Below, in pieces: positions 31,746-40,291 of a DNA stretch of 46,800 nucleotides. The notes below the pieces were generated by a model that saw only the letters and a program-made list of their open reading frames with translations, did no database searches and was not told where the DNA came from. The first letter of the stretch is position 1, and each line of letters begins with the position of its first letter. The stretch lies in the NCBI GenBank assembly GCA_964604675.1, contig CAZSAT010000049.1, forward strand, positions 1 through 46,800, in the 5' to 3' direction. The stretch is from CAZSAT01 sp964604675 (GTDB taxonomy: Bacteria > Myxococcota_A > UBA796 > CAJQPC01). A program made the translations under genes and the position numbers.

Positions 31746-31751
31746 AACCTA
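31746..31751 (-). promoter_or_regulatory. TAGGTT -10-like element directly before the FHA gene
   Basis: On the minus strand TAGGTT ends 6 nt before ATG 31739. There is no Shine-Dalgarno match, so a leaderless transcript is suggested. Confidence 0.4.
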
Positions 31752-31899
31752 CCAGTCCCGCGGGGGCGGCTGCGAAGGTCGGGACGGGCAGGGCTCGGAG
31801 CCGTGGCCTTCCGAGCGCAGCCACCAGCCGTCGTGTCGGTGCCAATCCGCGGCTGGAGACTGCACAGGCGAGGCTTCCGCTCCGGGCCCTGCGCGCCCG

Positions 31900-32134
31900 A
31901 CCCGAACAGGATCGATCGATGGCGCGGCAATGGCAAGCGAGATCGTCTCGACGAGCGCGGACTCGGCGGGGGGCACGGTCTCGGGCTGTTCGTGGAGCAG
32001 TGGCGCGACGGGGGCCCGTTCTCGTTCGTGGCCTTCATCGACGCCCGCGAGCAGGAGCGCACGACCTTCTTTCCGACGAGGCGGCGCTGCGGGCCACGCC
32101 GGACCGGTCGAAGTGGGATCTGTTCCAGGAGTAG
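31900..32134 (+). pseudogene. Possible frameshifted gene remnant
   Basis: The 421 bp between the FHA and phosphorylase genes hold no intact gene. On the plus strand one frame reads LFVEQWRDGGPFSFVAFID followed by AREQERTTF, a protein-like sequence. It then loses sense, and another frame continues as SDEAALRATPDRSKWDLFQE to the TAG ending at 32134. Joining the two at a frameshift near 32070 restores a plausible C-terminus. It could be a decayed gene or an assembly error. I recognise no family. The rest of the gap (31740-31900) shows nothing I can support apart from the FHA promoter. Confidence 0.25.
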
Positions 32135-32160
32135 CGGGCGGGTGGGGACCAGGCACGGCC

Positions 32161-34218
32161 TCAACCTGGGAAGTACAGCTCCCGCGTGTAGTCCTGCACC
32201 ATCCGGTGGGTGTTGAACACCGGCAGGCAGCTCTCCGCGCAGCGCTTCATGCGGCGCACCCAGCCGACCGGCACGCCGCGCTTGTCGCGGTCGTTGAACA
32301 GTGGGAGCACCTCTTCCTCGAGCACCCGGTAGAGGCTCGCGGCGTCGTCGGCGTCCTGCCGCTCCACGTTGGTGCCGTAGTCCTGGTCCTCGCCCACCGC
32401 CCAGCCGTTGTCGCCGTCGTAGGCCTCGGGCCACCAGCCGTCGAGCACGCTCAGGTTGATGCCGCCGTTCAGGCACACCTTCTGGCCGCTGGTGCCGCTG
32501 GCCTCCCGAGGACGCCGGGGGTTGTTCAGCCACACGTCCACCCCCTGGGTCATCAAGCCGCCCAGGTAGATGTTGTAGTTCTCCAGGAACAGCACGTGGT
32601 CGCGGAAGGCCTGCTTGTCGCTGTAGCGCACGATCTCCGACATCAGCGCCTGACCGTGCAGATCCCGGGGATGGGCCTTGCCGGCATACACCAGCTGCAC
32701 GCCCTGGCGGAGCAGGCCGTGCAGCCGATCCGGGTCGCTGAAGAGCAGGTTGGCCCGCTTGTAGGGGGCGAAGCGACGGGCGAAGCCGATGGTGAGGGCA
32801 TCGGCGTCGAGCGCCATGCGGCTGGACCAACGCCGAGCGCGCTCCACCAGCTTGTAGCGGAGCCGGCAGTGGTGCTCCCAGAACGCCTGGTCGTCGAGCT
32901 CCATCATGGCCTTCCGCCAGAACTCGCGGTTCACCAGCTCCTCGCGCCAGCCGGGCACGTGCTCGTCGAAGAAGGTGCGGGTCTCCGGCGCCATCCAGAA
33001 GGTGGGGTGCACGCCGTTGGTGATGTGACCGATGGGCACCTGCTCCACCTCACGGCCCGGGTACAGCTCCTTCCACATGTCGCGGCTGACCTCGCCGTGG
33101 AGCTTGCTGACCCCGTTGGCGCCGCGTGAGAGGCGGAGGGCGAGCACGGTCATGCACAGCGGCTCGTGGAGCTGGTGGGGGTTGACGCGCCCCAGGTCCA
33201 TGAAGGTGCCCGGGGTCCAGCCGGCGTCTTCGCGGTAGCCGACCAGGGCTTCGTTCACGACGTCCCACGAGAACCGGTCGTGGCCGGCCGGGACCGGCGT
33301 GTGGGTGGTGAAGACCACCTGGCGCCGCACCCGCGAGACCGCCTGGGCGAAGCTGGCGCCGCCGGCGACCTGCTCGCGGACCAGCTCGATCGGGGCGAAG
33401 GCGCAGTGCCCCTCGTTCAGGTGCACCACCTCGGGGGCGACCCCCGCCGCCCGCATGGCGCGCACCCCGCCGATGCCGAGCAGCACCTCCTGCGCACACC
33501 GCGTGCGCTCGTCGCCGCCGTAGAGCTGCAGCGTGTTGACGCGGTGCTCGTAGGGGTTGTCGTTGTGGTCGGTGTCGAGCAGCACGAGCTGCACACGGCC
33601 CACCGCCACGGTCCACACCCGCGCCACGTAGGTGTGGCGACCATGGGGGACCTGCACGCACACCTGCTCGCCGGCTTCGTCGGTGAGCGGCACGACCGGC
33701 AGGCGATCGAAGTCGTAGCGGGGGTAGGCCGCGACCTGCTGGGCGTCGTCGACGAGCTGCCGGAAGTAGCCCTGACGCCAGAGCAGGCTCACGCCGGTGA
33801 AGTTCAGCCCCAGGTCCGACGCGCTCCGCACGTGGTCCCCCGCGAGCACGCCGAGGCCGCCCGAGTAGAGCCGCAGCGACTCGTGCAGCCCGAACTCCAT
33901 CGAGAAGTACGCGATGGGCGCCGTGGCGCCCTCCCGCGCCGCCCAGGTGTCGGACGAGGCGAGGTAGGCGAGCATGCGCTCGTGGATGGCGTGCACCCGA
34001 GCCACGAAGGCCGCGTCGTCCGCGAGGGCCTGCAGCCGGCGCTCGCCGAGATCCATCAGCACCGCCACCGGGTTGTGGCCCACCTGGTCCCAGCGGTGCG
34101 GATCGAGCTGGGACATCAGCTCCGTGGCTTGCTCGTCCCACGACCACCACAGGTTCAGGGCCAGCTCGCGGAGGGGCTGGAGCTCGGCGGGAAAGGGACG
34201 TTCGAGCAGGGCGTGCAT
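32161..34218 (-). CDS. glgP: Alpha-glucan (glycogen) phosphorylase, GT35
   Basis: 685 aa from ATG 34218; a GTG at 34242 would add 8 residues, but TACGCT ends only 3 nt before it, so its mRNA might not include that GTG. ELALNLWWSWDEQATELM is the DUF3417 N-terminal motif of the short TIGR02094 phosphorylase subfamily. YFSMEFGLHESLRLYSGGLGVLAGDH, VVHLNEGHCAF and THTPVPAGHDRF are conserved active-site segments. RRFAPYKRANLLF and YNIYLGGLMTQGVDVWLNNPRRPREASGTSGQKVCLNG form the cofactor and phosphate region, including the GTSGQK motif. The enzyme releases glucose 1-phosphate from glycogen or maltodextrin in the cytoplasm. No other glycogen gene is adjacent. Confidence 0.92.
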   Translation of the reverse strand: MHALLERPFPAELQPLRELALNLWWSWDEQATELMSQLDPHRWDQVGHNPVAVLMDLGERRLQALADDAAFVARVHAIHERMLAYLASSDTWAAREGATAPIAYFSMEFGLHESLRLYSGGLGVLAGDHVRSASDLGLNFTGVSLLWRQGYFRQLVDDAQQVAAYPRYDFDRLPVVPLTDEAGEQVCVQVPHGRHTYVARVWTVAVGRVQLVLLDTDHNDNPYEHRVNTLQLYGGDERTRCAQEVLLGIGGVRAMRAAGVAPEVVHLNEGHCAFAPIELVREQVAGGASFAQAVSRVRRQVVFTTHTPVPAGHDRFSWDVVNEALVGYREDAGWTPGTFMDLGRVNPHQLHEPLCMTVLALRLSRGANGVSKLHGEVSRDMWKELYPGREVEQVPIGHITNGVHPTFWMAPETRTFFDEHVPGWREELVNREFWRKAMMELDDQAFWEHHCRLRYKLVERARRWSSRMALDADALTIGFARRFAPYKRANLLFSDPDRLHGLLRQGVQLVYAGKAHPRDLHGQALMSEIVRYSDKQAFRDHVLFLENYNIYLGGLMTQGVDVWLNNPRRPREASGTSGQKVCLNGGINLSVLDGWWPEAYDGDNGWAVGEDQDYGTNVERQDADDAASLYRVLEEEVLPLFNDRDKRGVPVGWVRRMKRCAESCLPVFNTHRMVQDYTRELYFPG

Positions 34219-34291
34219 CTTCGTAACTCTCGCTTGAGTCACGGCAGCGTATCACCTCCAGCGGGAGGTGCACGACCGCCGGCACCGCCCT
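34219..34291. other. Short intergenic gap between kinase and phosphorylase genes
   Basis: Both flanking genes are on the minus strand. TACGCT on the minus strand (34250-34245) is a possible -10 for the phosphorylase gene. Nothing else is evident. Confidence 0.3.
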
Positions 34292-36739
34292 CTATCCAGG
34301 CCAATCCCGCGCGAGCCGGAACGCCAGGTCGCCGTACGCAGCAGAAGGGGGGAGCGCCGAGCTGATGTCGGCCCGGCAGTGCAGCGCCGGCAGGCCCCAG
34401 CTGCCGCCCATGCACAGGTGATCCTGCGTGCCGTCGCCGCCGCCCGGAGGCAGCCACGCGTCCTCCACCCAGTCCCGGACGTTGCCGGCCACATCGCGCA
34501 CCCCGTAGGGGCTCTCGTCGGCCGGCTGGCCGCCTGGCCGCGCCGGGAAGCGTTCGGCCGCGCTGCGTGCGTTCCTGGACCACATGGGATCGAACACGTC
34601 ACCCCAGGGGTAGTCCCGCCCGTCGACTCCGCGGGCCGCCTTCTCGCGCTCGGCCGCGGTGGGGAGGCGCCAGGGGAGCCCCGTGGCCGCCGCCTCCTCG
34701 GCCGCCAGCCCCTTCGCGGCGGTCCAGCTCACCATGATCGCCGGCCAGCGCGGGTCCCAGAGATCGCCGTCGGCATCCGGGACCAGCTCGAAGCCGCCGC
34801 TGGCCGTACGCCCGAGCAGCAACGAACCGAGCTCGCCCTGCGTGGTGGCGCGCTCCCGGATCGCGAGCTCCAGGGCACGCTCGACGCGGCCCTGCGCGAC
34901 CAGAGCGTTCAGCCGGGCCAGGAGCTCGGTGAGCGTGACGGGAAAGCGGCGGATCACGAAGCCCGGCACCCAGGCGCGCCGGCGCTCGAAGCCGCGGGAG
35001 GTGGCGGTGTCGCCGCCCAGGATGGCCCAGCCACCGGGCACCAGGCAGTCGTGCTCGCCGAGCTCGCCCGGCCGCGGAAGGCGGAGCACGTGAGGCTCCC
35101 TCCCCCCTGGGGGAACGCCGGCCCAGCGCGTGCTGCGCGCGATGTGGACCGGGTAGCGGACCGGCTCACACGCCGGGTGCCGGACGATCAGCAGGTAGCG
35201 CCCCATCGGGAGCGGCACGTCGGCCAGCGGCGTGGGGCCCAGCTCCTGGAAGGGCCGCGCGACGAGCCGCCTGTTCACCGGCTCGTACCGGAGGCAGCTG
35301 ACCTCGGCCCCGGGCGGGTCGGTGACGAGCGAGACCGTGCCTTCACCCCGGAGCCAGAGCGTGGACCGGTGCCGTTCCGGGTGGCCGGCGGGGAGCAGAT
35401 CGAGGTGACGCTGCACGCCCGCTTCCGCCTGGGCGGCGGCGTCCAGATCGCCGCGGCGCTCGGCCTCCTCGAGCTGGCTCCGCCGGCGAGCGACGAGCGC
35501 GAGGCGGGCCTCGACCAGATCCGGGGCCTGCCCCAGCGCCGCGCGCAGTCCAGCGTCGATCGCTGCGTCGTCGAGGGCTGCGCGACGCTCCAGCGCCGCG
35601 GCCGCGTCCTCGAGCGCCCACCCCGAGGCCTTCTGCTCCTCGCCGGCCAAGGGACCGACCGCCTGCAGCGCTCGCTCGCCGGCCGAGCGCAGCCGGGCCG
35701 CTTCGACCCGCCTGGCCTGCACGTCCGCGCGACGGGCCAGAGCGCTGTCGAGCAACGCACGGGCCTGGGCGCGCCGCGTGGCACCGTCGAGGTAGGCGTG
35801 CACGTCGGCCGTCAGAGCGGCGGCGTCCGGATAGCGCGCCTCCGGATCGGGTTGCATGGCGCGCTCGCAGAGGTCGACGAGCGCCCGGGGCAGCGGGAGC
35901 TGGCCTTGGATGGGCGCCGGGCGCTCTCCGCTCCGCACCTTGGCCAGGACCGCCACGGTGTCGGGACCGTCGAAGGGCGGGCGCCCGGCGAGGAGCGTGT
36001 AGAGCACCGCCCCGAGGCTGTACACGTCGGACCGCGCGTCGACGAGGCTCAGATCGCCGGCCGCCTGCTCCGGTGGCATGTAGGCGGGGGTGCCGAAGAT
36101 CGTGCCGACCTGGGTCTGCACATGGCTCCGGGCCGGGAGGTTGACGCCCAGCAGGTCGCCGTCGGAGCGGCCCTGGACCTTGGCGAGCCCCCAGTCCATC
36201 ACCTGCACCTCGCCGAAGCCGCCGACCATCACGTTCTCGGGCTTCAGGTCGCGGTGGAGCACGCCGCGGGCATGGGCGTGGGCGACCGCGTCGCAGATCA
36301 CGCCGAAGTGCTGGACCATGCGCTGCAGCCCCCCGGCGGCGGCGGCCTCGGGGTCGGCGTGCAGCGCCGCGATCGCCTCGAGCAGCGTCCGGCCGCGCAC
36401 GAGCCGCATGGTGAAGTACGGCCGACCGTCGTCCAGCGTGCCGACCTCGTGCACCGGCACGATGGCCGGGTGGTCGAGCTGGGCGGTGGCCTGCGCCTCG
36501 GCGAGGAAGCGCGCCGTGGCGCCGGTGTGCCCGGTGAACTCCGGACGCAGCACCTTCATCACCGCCGTGCGATCGAGGCTGGGGTCGTGCACGCGCCAGA
36601 GCTCGCCCATGCCCCCGACCGCAACCAGGTCGAGCACCTCGTACCCAGGCAGCGCGGGGGCCAGCGGCGCGTGGCTGGGAGGTGCCAGCTCGTCGTCCAG
36701 GATCACGGTCTCGGCGGTGGCGGGCGCGTCGCTCGGCAT
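34292..36739 (-). CDS. Ser/Thr protein kinase fused to PEGA and SUMF/FGE-like domains
   Basis: 815 aa. Residues 33-310 are a Hanks-type kinase: Gly-rich loop VGGMGELW (41-48), Lys62, HRDLKPEN (162-169), DWG in place of DFG (182-184), and GTPAYMPPEQ in the activation segment. A helical region rich in Ala/Arg/Glu (about 330-465) looks like a coiled coil or TPR-like linker. A PEGA-type segment (VSLVTDPPGAEV) follows. The C-terminal 260 residues are a SUMF/FGE-like fold (WRLPTAAEREKAARG, YPWGD, GGSWGLPALHC, AFRLARD). The Cys pair used by formylglycine-generating enzymes is not present, so this domain is probably a sensor or binding module. No transmembrane helix is visible. DWG is common in bacterial kinases and need not mean inactivity. 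Confidence 0.88.
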   Translation of the reverse strand: MPSDAPATAETVILDDELAPPSHAPLAPALPGYEVLDLVAVGGMGELWRVHDPSLDRTAVMKVLRPEFTGHTGATARFLAEAQATAQLDHPAIVPVHEVGTLDDGRPYFTMRLVRGRTLLEAIAALHADPEAAAAGGLQRMVQHFGVICDAVAHAHARGVLHRDLKPENVMVGGFGEVQVMDWGLAKVQGRSDGDLLGVNLPARSHVQTQVGTIFGTPAYMPPEQAAGDLSLVDARSDVYSLGAVLYTLLAGRPPFDGPDTVAVLAKVRSGERPAPIQGQLPLPRALVDLCERAMQPDPEARYPDAAALTADVHAYLDGATRRAQARALLDSALARRADVQARRVEAARLRSAGERALQAVGPLAGEEQKASGWALEDAAAALERRAALDDAAIDAGLRAALGQAPDLVEARLALVARRRSQLEEAERRGDLDAAAQAEAGVQRHLDLLPAGHPERHRSTLWLRGEGTVSLVTDPPGAEVSCLRYEPVNRRLVARPFQELGPTPLADVPLPMGRYLLIVRHPACEPVRYPVHIARSTRWAGVPPGGREPHVLRLPRPGELGEHDCLVPGGWAILGGDTATSRGFERRRAWVPGFVIRRFPVTLTELLARLNALVAQGRVERALELAIRERATTQGELGSLLLGRTASGGFELVPDADGDLWDPRWPAIMVSWTAAKGLAAEEAAATGLPWRLPTAAEREKAARGVDGRDYPWGDVFDPMWSRNARSAAERFPARPGGQPADESPYGVRDVAGNVRDWVEDAWLPPGGGDGTQDHLCMGGSWGLPALHCRADISSALPPSAAYGDLAFRLARDWPG

Positions 36740-36832
36740 GCTCGAGGATCGATAGCACGAGACGGTCCGGGCCCACGCCGCGGGCCCGGCGCCGCCGTGC
36801 GCTATCCTCCCCGCGATCGAGCAGGAGCAAGC
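36740..36832. promoter_or_regulatory. Divergent promoters of kinase and molybdenum hydroxylase operon
   Basis: Plus strand: TATCCT (36803-36808) is a -10 candidate and AGGAG (36823-36827) lies 5 nt before GTG 36833. Minus strand: TATCGA (36754-36749) lies 9 nt before ATG 36739, leaving a leader of only about 2-3 nt. No clear operator is seen. Confidence 0.45.
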
Positions 36833-39016
36833 GTGTCCGTCGGCACCAGTCCCCGACGTCGCGACGGGGTGGACAAGGTCACCGGGGCCGCCAAGTACGT
36901 CGACGACCTCCGGCCCGACGGCTGCCTCTACGGTGCGACGGTGCGCTCGCCGCACGCGCGAGCCCGCATCAGGAGCATCACCCGCGACCCGGACTACGAC
37001 TGGACCGGCGTGACCCTGGTGACGGCGAAGGACATCCCAGGCAAGAACCTCGTGTTCCTCATGACCGAGGATCAACCGGCGCTCGCGTCCGACCAGGTCC
37101 GGCACGCCCACGAAGCGGTGGCGCTCGTGGCCGCCCCTACCCGCGACAAGGCCCTGGAGGCCGCCAAGCACGTGGTGGTCGACTACAAGACCAGCCGCGC
37201 GCTCACCGACTACACCCGCGCCCAGGGCGCCGGGGTGCGCATCTACGGCGCCGACAACGTGTTCAAGGAGATCACGATCGAGAAGGGCGACCTGCGCTCC
37301 GTCGCCACCGGCACCCTGGTCGAAGGCAGCTACACGGTGGGCCACCAGGAGCAGCTCTACATCGAGCCCCAGGGCATCCTCGTCGTGCCGAACGCCGACG
37401 GCTCGCTGACCATCATCGGCTCGTTGCAGTGCCCCTACTACATCGTGAAGGCCCTGGCCGGGCTGCTCGACGGCCAGAAGATCAACGTGGTGCAGGCCTG
37501 CACGGGGGGCGGCTTCGGCGGCAAGGAGGAGTACCCCTCCATGATCGCCGCCCACGCGGCGCTGCTGGCCATCCACACGGGCCGGCCCGTGAAGCTCATC
37601 TACCGACGCGACGAGGACCTCCGGGCCACCACGAAGCGCCACCCCGCCACCATCCGGATCCGCACGCGGGTCGACGACGACGGCACCCTGTTGTCCTGGG
37701 AGTCCGACGTGGTGATGGACGGGGGCGCCTACAACACCCTCTCGCCGGTGGTCCTCTCCCGAGCCGTCATCCACGGCATGGGGCCCTACAGGGCCGACCA
37801 CGTGCGCATCCACGGCACCGTGGTCGCCACCAACAGCCCCCCCAACGGCGCCTTCCGGGGCTTCGGCGCCCCTCAGGCCATGTTCGCGGTCGAACGCCAC
37901 ATGGACCGCATCGCGCGCAGGTTGTGCCTCGACCCGGTGCTGTTGCGCCGGCGCAACCTGCTCCGCGAGGGCGACACCACCGCCACCGGCCAGGTGATGA
38001 CGCAGGTGGGCGGCCTCCAGGTGCTCGACGCCGCGCTCGAAGCGGCCCCCGCCCCCTCCCCCTTCCTGGTCTCTCGCCCGGGTGCGGGCGACCCGTGCGC
38101 GCTCGCCCAGCTCGGGCGCGGCGTGGCGGTGGTCTTCCACGGCTGCGGCTTCACGGGCAACGGCGAAGCGCGCCTCGAGGGCCGGGTGGCGCTCGAGCTC
38201 CGCGGTCAGCGCATCCACGTGCTCAGCGGGTCGACCGACATCGGCCAGGGTACGCGCACCATCCTCCCCCAGATCGTGGCGGAGGAGCTGGGCATCGACG
38301 CGGAGTCCGTGGTGGTCGAAGAGCCCGACACCGCCGCCGTGCCCGACAGCGGCCCCACGGTCGCCAGCCGCACCGCGATGGTCGTGGGCGGGGTGACGCA
38401 GAAGGCCGCCGTGGCCCTGAAGGCCGCCCTCGAGGCCGAGATCGGCACCGACGGCAGCTTCTCGGATCTGCTGGCGCTGCGCGAGTCCGAGCAGGTCCTG
38501 CGGGCCGAGTCCGTGTACGAGGACGACGGCTCCATGACCTGGGACGACGTGCGCTACCAGGGCGACGCCTACCCGACCTACGGCTGGAGCGCGTGCGTGG
38601 TGGATCTCGCGGTGAACATGGACACCGGCGAGGTCAGCTACCGGCACTTCACCAGCGCCACCGACGTGGGCAGGGCCCTGAACCCCGTGCTGTGCACCGG
38701 CCAGATCGAGGGCGGGTCGCTGCAGGGGCTGGGCTACGCCACGTGCGAAGAGGTGGTCCTCGACGACCAGGCCGGCCAGAAGAACGACCGACTCACCAAC
38801 TACATCATCCCCACCTCGCTCGACGCGCCCGAGATGACCACCGTGCTGATCGAGCTGCCCTACGCCGGTGGTCCCTTCGGCGCCAAGGGCGTCGGCGAGA
38901 TCCCCATGGACGGTCCGGCGGCTGCGGTCGCCCAGGCCATCGAGGACGCCAGCGGCGCGGTGCTCGATCGCCTGCCCATGACGCCCGAACGCGTGCTGGA
39001 GGCACTGTGCTCCTGA
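36833..39016 (+). CDS. Molybdenum hydroxylase large (Mo-cofactor) subunit, XdhA-like
   Basis: 727 aa. GTG at 36833 is chosen for its AGGAG; the protein then starts just before RRDGVDKVTGAAKYVDDL, the usual opening of this family. Further landmarks are ACTGGGFGGKEEYPS, NGAFRGFGAPQAMFAVE, and near the C-terminus GGPFGAKGVGE, where Glu689 is the catalytic base of xanthine dehydrogenase-type enzymes. With the two following subunits it would form a three-subunit hydroxylase that oxidises a purine, aldehyde or N-heterocycle. The substrate cannot be assigned from motifs seen here, so I leave the symbol blank. Confidence 0.9.
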   Translation: MSVGTSPRRRDGVDKVTGAAKYVDDLRPDGCLYGATVRSPHARARIRSITRDPDYDWTGVTLVTAKDIPGKNLVFLMTEDQPALASDQVRHAHEAVALVAAPTRDKALEAAKHVVVDYKTSRALTDYTRAQGAGVRIYGADNVFKEITIEKGDLRSVATGTLVEGSYTVGHQEQLYIEPQGILVVPNADGSLTIIGSLQCPYYIVKALAGLLDGQKINVVQACTGGGFGGKEEYPSMIAAHAALLAIHTGRPVKLIYRRDEDLRATTKRHPATIRIRTRVDDDGTLLSWESDVVMDGGAYNTLSPVVLSRAVIHGMGPYRADHVRIHGTVVATNSPPNGAFRGFGAPQAMFAVERHMDRIARRLCLDPVLLRRRNLLREGDTTATGQVMTQVGGLQVLDAALEAAPAPSPFLVSRPGAGDPCALAQLGRGVAVVFHGCGFTGNGEARLEGRVALELRGQRIHVLSGSTDIGQGTRTILPQIVAEELGIDAESVVVEEPDTAAVPDSGPTVASRTAMVVGGVTQKAAVALKAALEAEIGTDGSFSDLLALRESEQVLRAESVYEDDGSMTWDDVRYQGDAYPTYGWSACVVDLAVNMDTGEVSYRHFTSATDVGRALNPVLCTGQIEGGSLQGLGYATCEEVVLDDQAGQKNDRLTNYIIPTSLDAPEMTTVLIELPYAGGPFGAKGVGEIPMDGPAAAVAQAIEDASGAVLDRLPMTPERVLEALCS

Positions 39017-39462
39017 AGGTCAACGGCGCGGAACACACGGTGGCGTGTGCTCCGATGGCGCGCCTGCTCGACGTGCTCCGCGAAGACCTGCGGCTCACCG
39101 GAAGCAAAGAAGGCTGCGGCGAAGGCGAGTGCGGCGCCTGCAGCGTGCTGATCGACGGCCGCTCGGTCTGCGCCTGCCTCGTGGCCGTGGGCCAGATGCC
39201 CGGGCACGACATCCGCACCATCGAAGGCCTCGCGCAGGACGACCGGCTCCAAGGCATCCTCGATGCCTTCCTCGAGCACGGTGCCGCGCAGTGCGGCATC
39301 TGCACACCGGGCTTCCTGGTCACCGCCGCCGAGATCCTCGAGAGCGGCACCCGGCCCACCCGGCAGGACCTGCGCGAGCAGCTGGCCGGAAACCTCTGCC
39401 GGTGCACCGGCTACCAGAAGATCGTGGACGCCGTGGCCGAGGTCGTCGGTGCTGACGAGTAG
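39007..39462 (+). CDS. Molybdenum hydroxylase 2Fe-2S subunit
   Basis: 151 aa. GTG at 39007 overlaps the end of the large-subunit gene by 10 nt. The plant-type ferredoxin cluster uses C37, C42, C45 and C57 (GCGEGECGACSVLIDG). The second, all-helical cluster uses CGICTPGF and NLCRCTGYQKI. Both cysteine sets are complete, so it should transfer electrons from the molybdenum centre to the FAD subunit. Length is normal. An earlier start inside the previous gene is not supported. Confidence 0.93.
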   Translation: MLLKVNGAEHTVACAPMARLLDVLREDLRLTGSKEGCGEGECGACSVLIDGRSVCACLVAVGQMPGHDIRTIEGLAQDDRLQGILDAFLEHGAAQCGICTPGFLVTAAEILESGTRPTRQDLREQLAGNLCRCTGYQKIVDAVAEVVGADE

Positions 39463-40291
39463 CGCCACCTTCGAGAAGCCGGGGAGCCTCGACGAAGCCC
39501 TGCGCTTCATCGCGGCGAACACGGGGGTCACCGTGCTGGCCGGCGGCACGGACCTGCTGGTGGAGCAGGAGCTCGGCACGCGCGAGATGACGACGGTGGT
39601 CGACATCTTCGACCTCCCCGAGCTCCGCGGCATCCGCAAGCACGGCAAGCGGATCTGGATCGGAGCCACCACCACCTGGACCGACGTGGCACGTTCCGAG
39701 CTCCTGCTCGAGGAAGCGCCCTCGCTGGCCGAGTGCGCGCGCACCGTAGGCGCCCTGCAGATCCAGAACCGCGGCACCGTGGGCGGGAACCTGGCCAACG
39801 CCAGCCCGGCTGGCGACTCGCTGCCCGTGCTCCTGAGCCTCGACGCCATGGTCGAGGCGGCCAGCGCCCAACGCGGACCGCGCTTCATCCCGCTCGACCG
39901 CTTCTTCCTGGGCTACCGCCGCGTCGAGCTGCAGCCCGACGAGATCATCACGGGGGTGTGGCTACCCGCCCGCGCCCCCGAGGACCTCACCCACTACCGC
40001 AAGGTGGGCACCCGCCTGGCCCAGGCGATCTCGAAGGTGGTGCTCGGTGCGCGGCTCAAGATCGCCGACGGCGTGGTCACCGAAGCCCGCATCGCCTACG
40101 GCTCGGTCGCTGCGGTGCCGGTACGCTGCGAGACCACCGAGCGCGCCCTGCTCGGTCGCCCGGTGGACCCGCGCATGGCCGAGCTCGTGGTGCGCGACAT
40201 CACCCCGATCGACGACATTCGCAGCACCTCGACGTACCGGAAGCAGGTGGCCGTGAACATCCTGCGCGCGTGGCTGGAGAGCCTGGCCTGA
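39449..40291 (+). CDS. Molybdenum hydroxylase FAD-binding subunit
   Basis: 280 aa. GTG at 39449 overlaps the 2Fe-2S gene by 14 nt. LAGGTDLLVEQELG and TVGGNLANASPAGDSLPVLL are the two FAD-binding loops of this family, and YRKVGTRLAQAISKV matches the C-terminal CO-dehydrogenase-flavoprotein-like domain. It passes electrons to NAD or another acceptor. Overlapping starts imply translational coupling across all three subunits. Confidence 0.92.
   Translation: MLTSSATFEKPGSLDEALRFIAANTGVTVLAGGTDLLVEQELGTREMTTVVDIFDLPELRGIRKHGKRIWIGATTTWTDVARSELLLEEAPSLAECARTVGALQIQNRGTVGGNLANASPAGDSLPVLLSLDAMVEAASAQRGPRFIPLDRFFLGYRRVELQPDEIITGVWLPARAPEDLTHYRKVGTRLAQAISKVVLGARLKIADGVVTEARIAYGSVAAVPVRCETTERALLGRPVDPRMAELVVRDITPIDDIRSTSTYRKQVAVNILRAWLESLA

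Noticed and set aside
34292..35100. SUMF domain of the kinase as maturase for the sulfatase at 2792
   Set aside because: The FGE active-site cysteine pair is missing and the genes are 30 kb apart.
34268..36832. Long plus-strand open frame running into the molybdenum hydroxylase gene
   Set aside because: The part before 36833 is antisense to the kinase gene and reads as Arg/Ala/Gly-rich filler. The family N-terminus and the Shine-Dalgarno sequence place the true start at GTG 36833.
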